Shown one piece after another: positions 24,801 through 37,099 of a DNA stretch of 64,000 bases. Location of the stretch: positions 1,663,175-1,727,174 of the forward strand of contig VXAU01001100.1 of NCBI GenBank assembly GCA_013399695.1, in the 5' to 3' direction. Numbering within the stretch: the first letter of the stretch is position 1; each line of letters opens with the position of its first letter. The notes beneath the pieces are model-generated. The model did no database searches, had not been told where the DNA came from, and saw nothing but the letters and a program-made list of their open reading frames with translations. A program made the position numbers and the translations under genes. The stretch is from Formicarius rufipectus. Taxonomy: Eukaryota > Chordata > Aves > Passeriformes > Formicariidae.

Positions 24801-27800
24801 AGGAGAAGGGACACTCTGGGAATTCCAATGGTTTCCAGCTGAAACTGAAAATGGCTATAACTTCCAGCACCAATTACATGCAAATGCAGGCACACTCCAT
24901 GTCTACATGCAGAAGAAAGGAAAAGCTGAGTACTATCTATATTCTCTGCTTGGACCCTCACTCTTTATTTCTGGAACCCAATGCAATCTGTCCCCATAAG
25001 ATACAAGAGCTAGTAGGCTACCAGCTGTGTGACAAAAAGGAGCCAAAATTGGTCCTTTCTGCTTTCTACCTCCTTTATAAAATGTGAATAGTTGACTTAG
25101 AGTGTTTTCCATGGTGCTTTGATGCCTACATATCCATGTCTATTTAGAAATGTTTACTTGGCAAAGGGAAAAAAAACCCAGGAAAATAAATAAAAATAAA
25201 AAAATCCTTTTCTGAGTTTTTTTGCAGTCATGCAAAAGCTTTTTGCTGACCAACAACAGTGATCGGAAGTTAAAAATAAAACGAGTTCAGAAGAGGAAAA
25301 ACCAAAAGCTTAAATAACTGATATTCAGTTTCCCATTTATCTCCACAGTCACAGAAGAAGAAAGAGGTCACTTTTTCTGAAAAACAGGAAAATATGTAAG
25401 GTAGCTTGGCAGGTCAAGAATTAAAGGTTTTAACAGTCTGTTTGGAAGTACAAGAAGATAGCTGTGAGTATTCTGATGTAGTTATAGTTTTCTATATGTG
25501 ATATATCCATATGTGTGCAGATATAACAGCATGAAATTGAATACCAAGTGCAGTAATAATTGTGTGTGATTGCACTGAAGAACAAGAAAATAAAGATCAG
25601 TTAAAGTGGATAGCTATTGTCTATCCATGTACATGCTGAGAAAATTTCCTGCCGCATACCACAGTGTTTTACCTTCCGCTTACTAGGAAACCTGCGGTGG
25701 TTTCACTTCCTCATCCTATTCCTACATACCCAGATACTGACCTCACTCATGTGCTTGCAATGTGGCTGGAGACCACCATGGAAATAAAAGCAAAACAAAG
25801 TGAATATGGGACAGAGCTGACACTATGACAGATCTCCCAGAATATTACAAACTTCCCAGTGCCCAGGGCATACCAGCCTTCACAGTCACATCCACTACAG
25901 CGTCAACTGCCTTGAATTCAGCCTCATGTCTGTAAGAGTCACTACCCATTGTTACATACCGGTACAGCTTTTCAGTGTCGGATTCACCATGATTGTAAGA
26001 AGTCTACATATTGTCACTTCACTTTTGTGGCTTCATAATGTTAGAAACTGTCTTTTGAAAGAGTTGATTTTGAAAGTCACTGTAAAGAAATCATTCTACC
26101 AAAACAGGAAGAAGAACTCATATCTTTTGCTATTCAATGTTGCATAATGGATAGTAACTATGAAAAGTAGTCATCAGAGCTTATTCTTCTTTCTCTGGTC
26201 TTTGGATTACTCCTGATTTCCTTATATTTGGGAAATCCTCAGCTGATGCTGCTAGTCCTTTTACTGGATGCCAGGTAAGAAGTGATGTTGGAGCACAGCA
26301 GCCATCAGTAAACCTGGCCTTTACCTGCAAAGGCAAGTGAAAACTGCTCTGCTGTCCTTTATAACACAGACATCCAAAAAGGAAAAGTTGCATGCACTCA
26401 GCTCAAAAGAGAGGAGACAAAAAACAGAAATTCTGTATTTCCACAAACAGAGACATACTGTTAGCATTCAAAGAAGACTGCTGGGCTTTGTAAAACACTG
26501 GACTTTCTTGCCAAGCAGAATGTGTTATCCATCTTCCATAAATGTGTATAAATATGTTTTAGCCATTCTTCTCTTCTGTGACTTTTCCAGATTCCAGTGT
26601 CTCAGTGTAAATGATTTTGCATTAAAAAAGTTAAGGTTTGCTTCAGTTATTTTGTACCATTTTGTGTATATAGTCTTACATTAATCTGACCCAAATCTTT
26701 CATTCTTTAGCAGGAGAGGGAAACTTGGCTGAGGACAAAAATATGAGAGACCCCAGTTCATGAACCTCTGAATTCACTTGAGAAAAATATATGATTTGCT
26801 TCATTAGATTTCATTCACAAAGAGGTAAGAATCCAATCACTTTTGAGGTGTCCTCTGTGACTACCAGAAAAAACCCAATGATTTTTCTAAATGTTTAGTG
26901 TGAAAATATGATGTAGGCAGTTTAGTCTCAGCTGTGCATATAGAAAGTATAGAGTGAATAATGATTTGAGTACTACATTTCCCTAAAATAATGAAAACAC
27001 TTAATATTAGCACTGACATTTCTGGCTACTTATTTTCCATATTAATTTTTATTTTTTTATTTAAAAACATTCAAAAATACACAACTTACTTCAGCAGTGC
27101 AGGTTTTTTGTGTAGAGGGAGTTTAAGCTTACAAACTTAGTCAGCAAAGAGTTGTCACGGTCCAGATGACAGCACACAAGGTACATCTAAATGCAAAGAC
27201 AGTCTGCCACTCAGACAGAAACCCTGGAGTGGGTTTTAACCACCCATGTAGCCATGACAACACGGAACTTAGCACAGGCTGCAAAATCTACCCCAGACCT
27301 TGGGTGAATGCCAGAGGGGTATTTAACCCATGCTTAATTTTATCCTGCTGCTTTCAGATCTTAAACCAAACTACACCTTTCTTGGTTCTGTGCAGGTTTT
27401 TAACTGCCACATGCATTTCTTATGATGTACATCTAGTTCCTGAAGGGGAAAGAAAGACATGTAGCTGCTGTGATGCTGCCTCCACATGAACAAAGAGCCC
27501 TTGCTTTGCAGGATGCTCAGCAGCAGCATCATCACTGCTCCAGCATAGCAGAAATAAGTGAGGGTGCTTCTCAGGCAGGCAGCAAGCACACAAATTTCTT
27601 CATGAGGTACAAGCAGCATGCACAGCCACGTCATGTTTTCCTCTTTCTAACAATTGTGTCTTGGATTAGTGGCGCCACTTGAAGAACTAAAGAAACTGTG
27701 AAAAATATTTGGAGATGAAAACAAGTGGCTTTTTGTGAGAGTGTCTTGGCAACTTGTCTGGATAGAGAAAACAAAATTTCTCTCTGAGCAACACATTATT

Positions 27801-30800
27801 GGATGACCTGCTACTACCAACTAAGGTGTGACCACTAAGATGCATCTTTTCAGAAACACTTAGTCACATGTAGGAGGCAGGCAGAAACGTTTCAAGAATA
27901 TCTTTCCCAACACCATTGAAAACAGAATTTGTCATCTTGCAGCAAATGCCAAATAACACCGTTAAATATCAGATTACTGTGGCTGACCCTTGGGATCTCC
28001 TTTGGCAACAAAGCTGAAAGTACAGTTCCTCTGAGTGTCAGAGAATGAAGTAATATCCACCCGAGGCTCCTAGAGCTGTTTCAAGAAGAAATATCTAACA
28101 CTGTTACATCAAAATCACCCTTGCCCACAGTCTAGTGAATGTTCATGTGCCTATTGACCCACTGTTAGTGCTTGCCAATGTTTATGGAGAATTTTTAGAA
28201 CAAATATTGAAGTATAAGATATATTAAAATTTTAAAAAAAAATAAATGTCTTTCAAAGACTGTTAAGAGAGTTCAGGAGAAGAGGGACTATGAAGAGTTG
28301 CATCATTTAGTGCAATAAGAAAATTAAAACTCAAGTACCCAACCCTCTGTGCACCAAGTCTGAAATGCCAAGAGAGCGAATTCAGACAACTAAAAAAGTG
28401 CATGACTGATATTTAAGTCTATTTGAATAGCAGATCAGAAGAGAATAAAAAGCCAATACTTGTGCCTTTGTCAGAAGAGGAACCCAACACTGCCTTTTCA
28501 TTATGCTGACTTTATTCCATCAGAATATAGAGTAGACTTCATGTAGGTTTGCAAGAATGTTTTATTTGCTGTCTCAAATACAGTGTGTTCAGGAAATCTG
28601 TTTAAGTCTGCATTGAAATAGTTTCAGGAGAAAATTAATGCCTCACTCTTCTTCCTATCCTCCCACTAATGACCACACCTATGGTATTCCTAGGATAATG
28701 CAAACATATTATATACTTTCATAGGCAAATGATAATTGATAAAAACTTTGTCAAAAATTCCATAGTCATTTCTCTGACAGCAGCAACACATTCATATATA
28801 GCAGTGATGTGGGCAGTGTTTTCAAATCACATGAGAATTTGGGGATGGGAAATAATGTTTATTTGAAAAGCAAGCAATTACATACAACAGCAATATAAAA
28901 TTGGATTACATTTTTTTAAAATGTAATCAAAGCCAGGAAAAGTATCCTTGAAGGATTTAGGAGCTTCTAAGATTAAGGTGGGAATTAGATTTGTTCTTCT
29001 ACTTTTAGTTCCACGGATTATGCAAAGGGTAACAGATCGTGGCATACAATATTGAGCTTCTATACTAAAAATGAAAATGATTGCCATCTCCTTTCTATGC
29101 TGTTTTGCTAAATACTGTAAAAAGAAGCTTCATTATATAATTTAGTGAATTTGGCAGGCTGTTACCAGAAGTACAGAGAAGACTAGCTGTAAAAATCTTC
29201 ATTAATGATAGAGAAAGCACTGCCTGTAACACCACTTTGGTGTTTGTTGCTCAACACAGAAAAATGATGTACTTAAAAACCACATCAACACAGAAAATTA
29301 GAAGACACTCTTTGTTTCCTGTTCCAGGGAGTCACCTGGAAAGCAGAGCCTAAATCTGTGCTTGAAAATGGAAGCACTAAGACATGAGACCATTCCTGCT
29401 GATGTGAAAGATTCCCATTTTTCATGCCTGATCAACCCAACAAAAGTGTTTGACAGTCATGTTCCATGGAATAATATGTAGTCAGGTGCTTACTGGATGA
29501 AAAACAGTTGTGATTCTCAAGAGGTTTTTCAGGGAGCATGTCAAGTTAGCCCAGAGCTGACCTGGAAAAAAAAATACGAGTCAGTTTTAATCAGGAAGAC
29601 AGCCTAGTATCTCCAAATTTACTTGGTTTATCATTGATTACATAGCACTATTCAAATGAAAAATGCACTTATTACAAACATCCTTTGGTAAATATCATTA
29701 AATAATTGCAAGCATCAAAGAACACGGTGAGATGTCTCATTTCCAAAATGCAAAGTTTTAAAACCTGTGGCATTGCATGTTTTGAGTGAATGCATTAGGA
29801 AATGACTCTGCAAAAGCTCATCTGGTCCTACTAAAAAAGAAGAAACATGTCTGTCTGGTGGGTTTTGACAGATGTTCTGGGTTTACAGAGGTTCCTCTTT
29901 TTATTACTCCAGTCAGGAAACAAAAACTTTCACAGTATTGTGTATAGTCAAACACTGCAGCTAAAAAACATACTGATAACAAGCATGTAATTTCTCACTT
30001 AGATTTTCAAAATTTATGGTATTACAAGATTTTCATGGGCTTTTTTCCCCCCCCCTATTGTTCTTTGTTAGCAGGTTCTAAGACTAAGAACTATGGGTTC
30101 CTATGAGGGCTCCAAGGAATAGAATGTATGATATAGCAATACTTAGAGAAGATTTTTCAATTTCTTCATTTTACCAGTTTCTAAGGGTAATCTGATCTCC
30201 CTGTTTGATTATTCTGTGTTGTTGGTTGGTTAAATTAGTTTAGTTATGTATTAATATTTAGGAATCTGACTGTTCATTGTTACTGGGTATCAGCTCTTAC
30301 CTTCTGCAGAGATCTTCATGTTAAACTCATGTGAATTTGGACAGCTGTCAAGCTTTGTGGCCCTGCTCACACTCCCCAAAAACCTGTATTTCCCCCAATA
30401 CTCTGTTTTCACAGATGCACTATGCTTTTTTTTTTTCTTTTTTTTTTTTTTTGTATTTCACAGTAGATATGACATACAGAATTCAGCTGATAGATACCTC
30501 AATAGACTCATGGCATAAAATTGTTTTTCTTGGATGTCCCAGCCAGGCTGTTTGGGCTCTTGACAGTGTGGAGAAACAGCTGATGGGAACTCTCATCTAG
30601 GGGGAAATGATGCAATTTAATGTATTTGGGAGCTTGGTTGCAGCACTAAGAGACTGGGCAGGTCAGCTGCTGAACTTCTTAATGTGGAGCAAGTGTCAAT
30701 TGATGCTGCAGTGAGTGACAAAAGTGTGCACAACAGAGACTGAAAAAGACTGAAAAACCTGTTAGGACACAGAGTAGAAGGTCAGGCCTAATCTTGTTTG

Positions 30801-31448
30801 ATCACTGGTGATTCACAGTCCTGCTAAGCAAGAAAGTATTCAGAAATAGGCAATGCAACATTTTACCTGATATGTCAGGCTCTGGGATCCAGAGCACAAG
30901 GACACCTTGAAAAACAGGGAGTTGCTACTGACCTCTAGCCCCTGTGAAATGAGCTGTACTTCTATTCAATGTACATTGTTTTTACCAACCTTGAAACAGA
31001 TAGGACAAGCTCCCCAGCTCCTGTGAGGCAGAGCACTCTGAATCAGGACAGAGTTCACTGTGAAGGGGCTACTGCTTCTGTTGTCATCAGTTCTAGCAAA
31101 TAAACAGCCCATAAGTAATCTATCAGGTTTTGTAACCAATATATTCAGATAAAGCATACTAAAAGGAGAAGAAAAATTTTAAGACATCAGGTTAGTATCA
31201 GAAAGGGCAGAACAGTTTTGTTAAAAGAAGGTAAATGTGAGTAAGAATCTAATGCAAATGTTCAAAGGAGACTTAAAATGTTTTGAGTGATTTATGGACA
31301 TAACATAGGAAAACCTGAAGAGACAGCAAGGAATGATGATTAAAGCAAATATGAAGATTTAAAATAACTTATTAATATCAACAGAGAAGGAAAAAGATGT
31401 GAGAATTTATGTGACTGTTTCATAAGCAGTGTTGGCCAAGGTAAATGA

Positions 31449-31453
31449 ACCTT
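31449..31453. repeat. Left copy of likely target-site duplication
   Basis: ACCTT immediately before the LTR pairs with GCCTT at 32228-32232 immediately after it (four of five bases match). Confidence 0.55.
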
Positions 31454-32227
31454 TGTCCTAGTTGCAGCTGCCAGGACCAGTTATCACCGTGTGGGTGTAA
31501 CCAAAACTGTATTCTACACCCTCCATATCATTTCTCATGAATTGTGAATGAAATAGTGAACGGTCTGCAGCAGCTGTCCAGGGCACATGTGACACCTCAG
31601 GCTACAAGCTGGGTGTTAAGGAATCTTGCAAGGCATGGGAATGTTTCCTGTCTTCACATCAGTGATTCAGCTGTGATAACTCCCCTCCAGGAAGACATTA
31701 CCACTTTCACATCCAGCCTGAGGGGTCATTAGGGATTGGCATAATAGGCATTTGCAATGACCTAGACCATTAAAGATTACAAAAATACACCATGACTCAC
31801 AGAGTTAATCACCCATTGTGAAACTTCCTGCCCTGCTGGAGGTACTGGGCATTCCCACCTGAACCTGAGCATATATAATCTTCGGGTTTGGAGACTTCTG
31901 GTACTACTTGTTGGATCCAGGGGAAAACCAGAACCTCAACAAGACTGCAACTGCCACTCTCAACAGGACTGCAACCATCATCCTCACCAACAGGTTTTCC
32001 TTTGTGCTAAGGCGGACCACGCGGTGCTCAGCACAGGAGCTAACAAACACCATTCTGTTCATACCCCAGGTTACTGAGTTATACATCCCGTTTTTGTGGG
32101 TTAAAATCAATTTTTTTCTCTGTATCACTGTATTTATTTTGACCTTTTTAGTACACTGCAACTCTGACTGGTAACCTCTCTTGAGTTGGGTTCACTCCTT
32201 CTGACAGTTTACCTTTAAACCAGCACA
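31454..32227 (+). mobile_element. Solo LTR of an avian endogenous retrovirus (ERVL-like)
   Basis: The element runs from TGTCCTAGTTGCAGC to TTTAAACCAGCACA, so it has TG...CA ends, and the end resembles the TTAAACCA-type ends of avian ERV LTRs. A TATA box (ATATATAAT) lies at 31871-31879. Downstream, the unit CAACA(A/G)GACTGCAAC occurs twice, at 31937-31951 and 31961-31975. The flanks read ACCTT on the left and GCCTT on the right, a likely 4-5 bp target-site duplication. No gag, pol or env sequence adjoins it, so it is a solo LTR. An 88-codon frame within it is chance. Confidence 0.75.
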
Positions 32228-32232
32228 GCCTT
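32228..32232. repeat. Right copy of likely target-site duplication
   Basis: GCCTT immediately after the terminal CA of the LTR matches the left flank ACCTT at four of five bases. Confidence 0.55.
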
Positions 32233-35100
32233 CCTACAGCATGAGAGGGTAAATGAAGGCTTTTGCAAAATGCTCTCAATTGCTACTTTCCAATCAGTCA
32301 TGTGTTTAATAAAATAGTACTTCTAATGGAGCACAACCTTTTTTTTGGTTCTCAAGTACAAAAGTAATGGTGGAAAATATCCCTAAAACTGCTGTGTATG
32401 TTCAGAACCATGATAGTCCTGAATCACACAGGTAAGTTTTCTATTCTTCTCATACTCCCATGCCTTTCTATAAATTGACAGACAAGTCTGCTGACTTTAC
32501 AACAGTCCAAAACAATTGAGTGAGTGCTAACCCTATACTGAATTATGTTTAATACAATCAAATTCTAATTATTTCTGCTTTTACTTTGCTAGAGTTTATT
32601 TATAAAATTCTGAAGCAGCAGAATCTAAAACACAATCTGAAAGTCAGATGAATTATGAAGTATAATGATAGATCACTCAACTATGGAACTGCATAAGAAT
32701 TTTTTATAAAGTTACATAAACAAACAAATCCATTTGCAAATTTATCTAATAGCTTTCTGTAATAAGATCCCTGTTTACCCTTGCACTTACCAAATATTTT
32801 ATCATACTGTGTGCATGTTATTAAGTCCCAAGATACTCCTTAGTGAGATTGATTTGCTAAATTGAATCATTTTTGTTTAGGTCAAGTGGAAGTGCTCTGT
32901 AACATCCATGACAGAGCTTTCATTCTGCAGAAGATGGTGGCATTATGCACCATTCTGCACTAATTATGTGCAAACCAAGGTTGCATCAAATTGCAATTGC
33001 AGCTCCAGACTACTGTAATGTGGGGCTTGGAAATCCTTAATGGAAAAATTCACTCATTGAACAAATGAATAGCTACTATGCAAGTATGAAATAACAGTAC
33101 TACCAGTGAACACTCATGTCTTCTCAGAATGAGTGCAAGTTAAATGTAAAAACATTTAGCTGCAAAGCAAAAAACTCATATATCGCATGACAAAATATTT
33201 CCAAGATGCTCATCAGCTGCTCATCAGCTCTGGTTCTTTATCTGATAGTAAACATATGGGAGTATGGTTCTTTAGCTGATAGTAAACATAAATTTCAAGA
33301 TAAATGAAGCCTGAAGATTGAAAAGCTATGAGGCATAACATGTATTTAAGCATAAAGCGTAACTTGGAGGACATGTCTTGTCCTTGTAGTGGATTCTTAA
33401 GTGAAAAGCTTCTCTTCAAAAAACCCACCCACCTGCCCTGTCTGAAGTGTCCTTATTTTTAGGGAATCCTGGTGAGTGCCCCAGCCTCGTGACACACCAC
33501 CAGGGATGCTCCTGGTCACTCACTGTAGGCTTAGAATTATTCTTTCCATAACTGTACCTACAGCTGCTTTTCTGTACTTCACACATCTGATTAACCCACT
33601 GCACCAGCACCTGCTAACGTGTATTAACAAGAGACAGTGAAACCTATGGGATGTAGAGGTGTTAACTTTACCCACTGCACATGGGTTTGGCAGGTGACAA
33701 AAGGTAAAGCAGCATTCCCCCACAGTCTCAGCCAGCTGCCTCAAAACTTTCAGAAAGGACACACTGTGGTCTCCTCACAAGTAGCCTGGGTTCAAATGTC
33801 CCCACTAAAGTGGGAACCTCCATGGACACTTTCTCTCCATCCACTTTACTGTAGTGTCCTCTACACTGGCACAGCAGCAGAGAGGGAGTGCAAGGCAGGC
33901 TGCTTCCCTTCCATGGCCTTCAGTTCTGATGCTTTGGTCTCTGTTGTATGCAATGACCTAGAATACACGTCACCTGGGCCACATGCTCTATCCCAGTGAA
34001 AGCCAAGGTCCTTGCAAGATTTCCATACAAAGCACAGAGAAGCTGTGAAAGAAAATAGGATCCCACAGCTCTCCTACAGGTGAGTATCCTCTTAGTCTCC
34101 ATGTCTGTTATCAGCACATAAACTGGGAGCCATAAAAGAATCTTAAGGATTTCCTTATCAAGGAACTGGATCCTTCACTGCAAAATGCGTCAGTCCTGGC
34201 AGGTTCAGAAAAAAGGACTGAGTAAAAGACAGACAACATGTACAAGAGCCTTTTCAGTCCACTGAATGCAAAGCATCCTGCAGCTTTTCACCCTAAACTA
34301 AGCAAAACTCCCTCCCCATGAAGGCTATTTTCCAAGTGACTCCTCAAGTCTGAAGAAAAGGCTGACTTTCTTAACATGTCTCTTCATGGAAAATACCAAA
34401 ATACACAGATGTTTCCATAGACTTTTAGGACTTCCTTCTTTCCCTTTTGTGTCCCTACAAATGGATGTGGGTGAAAAAGCTCTGCATGCTCCCACAGGTA
34501 TAGCTGCCTATTTCAGCTGGTATTGGAGATGGTTGTGGGAATGTCCCATTTTAGAAAAGAAGAATGGTTTTGGGAGAGGCTAGGCAAAGACATTACATCT
34601 GCCACCATGATCCTCTACAAGTGCCAACAGAGACAGTAAGATGAGATTTATCCCTCTTTTTCCTCTTCTAGACAAATGTTATTCTTTTTAATCACTGCAA
34701 TCTCACTGGCTGCAACACTCTCCTAAGAATATCACAGGCTCCTTAAACCAGAAAAAAACACACACAAAATAATAACGAAATCTGCAAGGGCATCCAGTGG
34801 GCCCCAGGGCTGAGAATTTTATAGCATGCATGTGGCTGGGTTACTGAAGTGCAGCATAGCCCTAAGTGCATCCCATTCAGCCTGCACATTCAAAACCACT
34901 GTCTGGAGCAATTATATTTGTCAGAATGGAGGTAGCTCTGCACTAGACAGGTGAAATCTCCATTTCTCTATTTTCTATTTTTGTATTCATGTATGTGTCT
35001 ACCATTCTCAACTCCAGTACATATGAATAATAACTCCATTGAAGTCAACTGGAATGTTATATTCTAAAGATGTGAGAAGAGAATCAGGACTAGAGGTCCA
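32233..35100. other. Intergenic DNA, no gene recognised
   Basis: The stretch 32830-33180 is homopolymer-poor and carries homeodomain-like ATTA/TAAT sites, so it could be a conserved non-coding element; this is only an impression. Short direct repeats at 33208-33290 are listed separately. A 120-codon frame at 33637-33999 has no recognisable content. Confidence 0.45.
33208..33290. repeat. Two adjacent short direct repeats
   Basis: GCTCATCAGCT occurs twice in tandem at 33208-33229. A 26-bp unit (starting TGGTTCTTTA, ending GTAAACATA) occurs at 33231-33256 and again at 33265-33290 with one mismatch, a period of 34 bases. This is a local tandem duplication. Confidence 0.9.
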
Positions 35101-35670
35101 TGGTGATTTAACCTCAGTCAACAACTGAGCCCCACACAGCCACTCTCTCACTCCCTCACCAGCAAGGCTGAGGAAGAGAACTGAAAGACTAAAAGAAAGA
35201 AAAACCATGGGTTGAGATATAGACAATTTAACAAGTAAAGCAAAAGCTGCGCACACAAGCAAAACAAAACAAGGAATTCATTCACCACTTGCCCCAGGCA
35301 GGAATATGTTCAGCCATCTCCAGAAAAGCAGGGGTCCTTCACACGTGATGGTTACTTGGGAAGACAAACACCATCACTCCTATTTTCCTCCCAGCTTTAC
35401 GTGATGAGCATGACACCATGCAATGTGGGATATCCCTTTGGTCAGTTGGGGTCAGCTGTCCTGGCTGTGTCCCCTCCCAACTTCTTGTGCATCCCCAACC
35501 CCCTCACTGGTGTGGTGTGATGAGAGGCAGAAAAGGCCTTGACTTTGTGTAAGCTCTGCTCAGCAGTAACAAAAACATCTCTGTGTTACCTACACTGCTT
35601 CCAGCACAAACCCAACACATAAACCCATACCAGCTACTATGAAAAAACTAACCTATCCCAGACAAAATCA
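35101..35670 (-). mobile_element. Solo LTR of an avian endogenous retrovirus, minus orientation
   Basis: On the minus strand the element opens TGATTTTGTCTGGGATAGG, near the common avian LTR start TGTTCTGGTTTTGGCTGGGATAG, and closes GACTGAGGTTAAATCACCA, near the usual GGGTTAAACCACGACA end. Between them are family-typical blocks: GCTGACCCCAACTGACCAAA, GGATATCCCACATTG, GTTACTTGGGAAGACAAAC-like sequence and GAATTCCTTGTTTTG. The expected TATAAAG before GCTGGG has decayed to CGTAAAG (35393-35402), and the ATTAAA signal to GTTAAA. The 5-bp flanks GTCCA and GTAAA match at only three positions, which fits an old insertion. No internal retroviral genes are present. Confidence 0.85.
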
Positions 35671-37099
35671 GTAAAATGTCCCAAGTCTCCGTTTTTTGCT
35701 GTTCTTGCTCAATTCACTCTTTAATCCTTCAATATGATGCTTTAAATACACCACTAACTGCACAAGCCACACAGGAATTATTATGCTAGTACCAATTAAC
35801 CAGAATTCCACTGATTGCTCTAAAGCATGCAAAAGAGCATTATATCAAGATCCAGGTTTTACCAAAACACAAACACCTCTAACCAGTTGAATTTCTATGT
35901 CACCTTTGCTTTTAATTCAATTTTGTGCAATTTGTTTGCCTGCTATTCAGACATCACTGGACTACAGCTACTGACTGAGGGGAAAATTAAGCTGCCTTCT
36001 CTAATAGTCAAACCTCTTTCCCATCTGAGTGGTTTGGAAGGGATGAAACATGCAACGACTTCAAAATATTATAAAACTTACTTCAATCATGAGGGTGTAT
36101 CAACTTCATGGCACCTGTAGTTCTGTGTCAAGCCAAGTACAACATGAACAGCCCATTACATTCAAAATCTAGACATATGTGCAGGCATATTCCTTGGCTT
36201 TCTAATCATCCTATATAAAGAATTTATGTCAGCAATAGAGCATTTTTAGAGGTTCTACACAAATTATGACAGTTGACATAAAATCTGAACTCTATTTCTT
36301 TGCTTTTTTCCCCCTTGCTTAATTCAATAAATTCCCTGTTATATTAAAAGGTACTGATGGAAGAAATTTACGTATCTAGAGCTTTTTTAATTCTTCTTCT
36401 TATCTCATTAGCACTTTTGATATTATAGTAGAGGTAGTCACAACCAAAAGGTCCCCTAGAAATCTCTTAATAAGTTTTGTGAAGGCAGGGGTATTTTTTT
36501 TCTCTGTGAAGATTGTTTTATTCGGATACTGCTAAATCATCTGAACTGAAAATTATTTATAAATTAGTTTTGCAGAACAAAGTCTTTTCATTTAGAAAAC
36601 ATTGAATTGCTGTAGATTACAATATTTTGAAAAGAATATTACTTAATGCACTTAAGCAGTTTTGACTTTAAACCTTTATTAAAATTATATCAACAGAATA
36701 TAATGTTATACTGCAAGTATAGGGCACACTTCATTTCAGAAAGCACACATAAACTTTTTTTTTAAAAAGGGTCTTTGACACAGGTTTGCAGCCTTTCTAG
36801 ATATGACCATAAAACTGTTATTTTCTTAAACAAGGTAAATGAATAAATATCATGAGTTTTCATATATTTTCATACTAATTTTCACACACATATATGCAGA
36901 AAGAATTCATACTTCTTTTACACTGGATTTATTCTAGACAAAATAGTGCATGTTTTCTTGCTTTATGTTTTAACTCTCCAATAGCATGTTTGGGATTTAA
37001 TAATTTCTCCTTTTTGTTCACGTTATAATCCCTAATGACAGACTGACAGCTGCGATCTTGTAACACAAGCATCAAACCTACGTGAGCTAACTTCTACCT
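35671..37099. other. Intergenic DNA, no gene recognised
   Basis: Very AT-rich. A frame of 97 codons at 35827-36120 has no recognisable content. Confidence 0.55.

Larger units (their letters stand above)
19641..31453. other. Intergenic DNA, no gene recognised
   Basis: A long AT-rich stretch with short homopolymers (for example A runs near 21333-21348 and 23345-23359, T runs near 30427-30452). All frames are short and lack recognisable content. A perfect 22-bp palindrome at 21845-21866 is listed separately. Confidence 0.55.

Noticed and set aside
25001..25100. MIR-like SINE words (GCTGTGTGAC, later TATAAAATGTGAATA)
   Set aside because: Too short and too diverged to support a call.
30791..30836. 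5S rRNA-like words (ATCTTGTTTGATC and GCTAAGCA)
   Set aside because: Spacing between the words is wrong and the rest of 5S is absent; probably coincidence.
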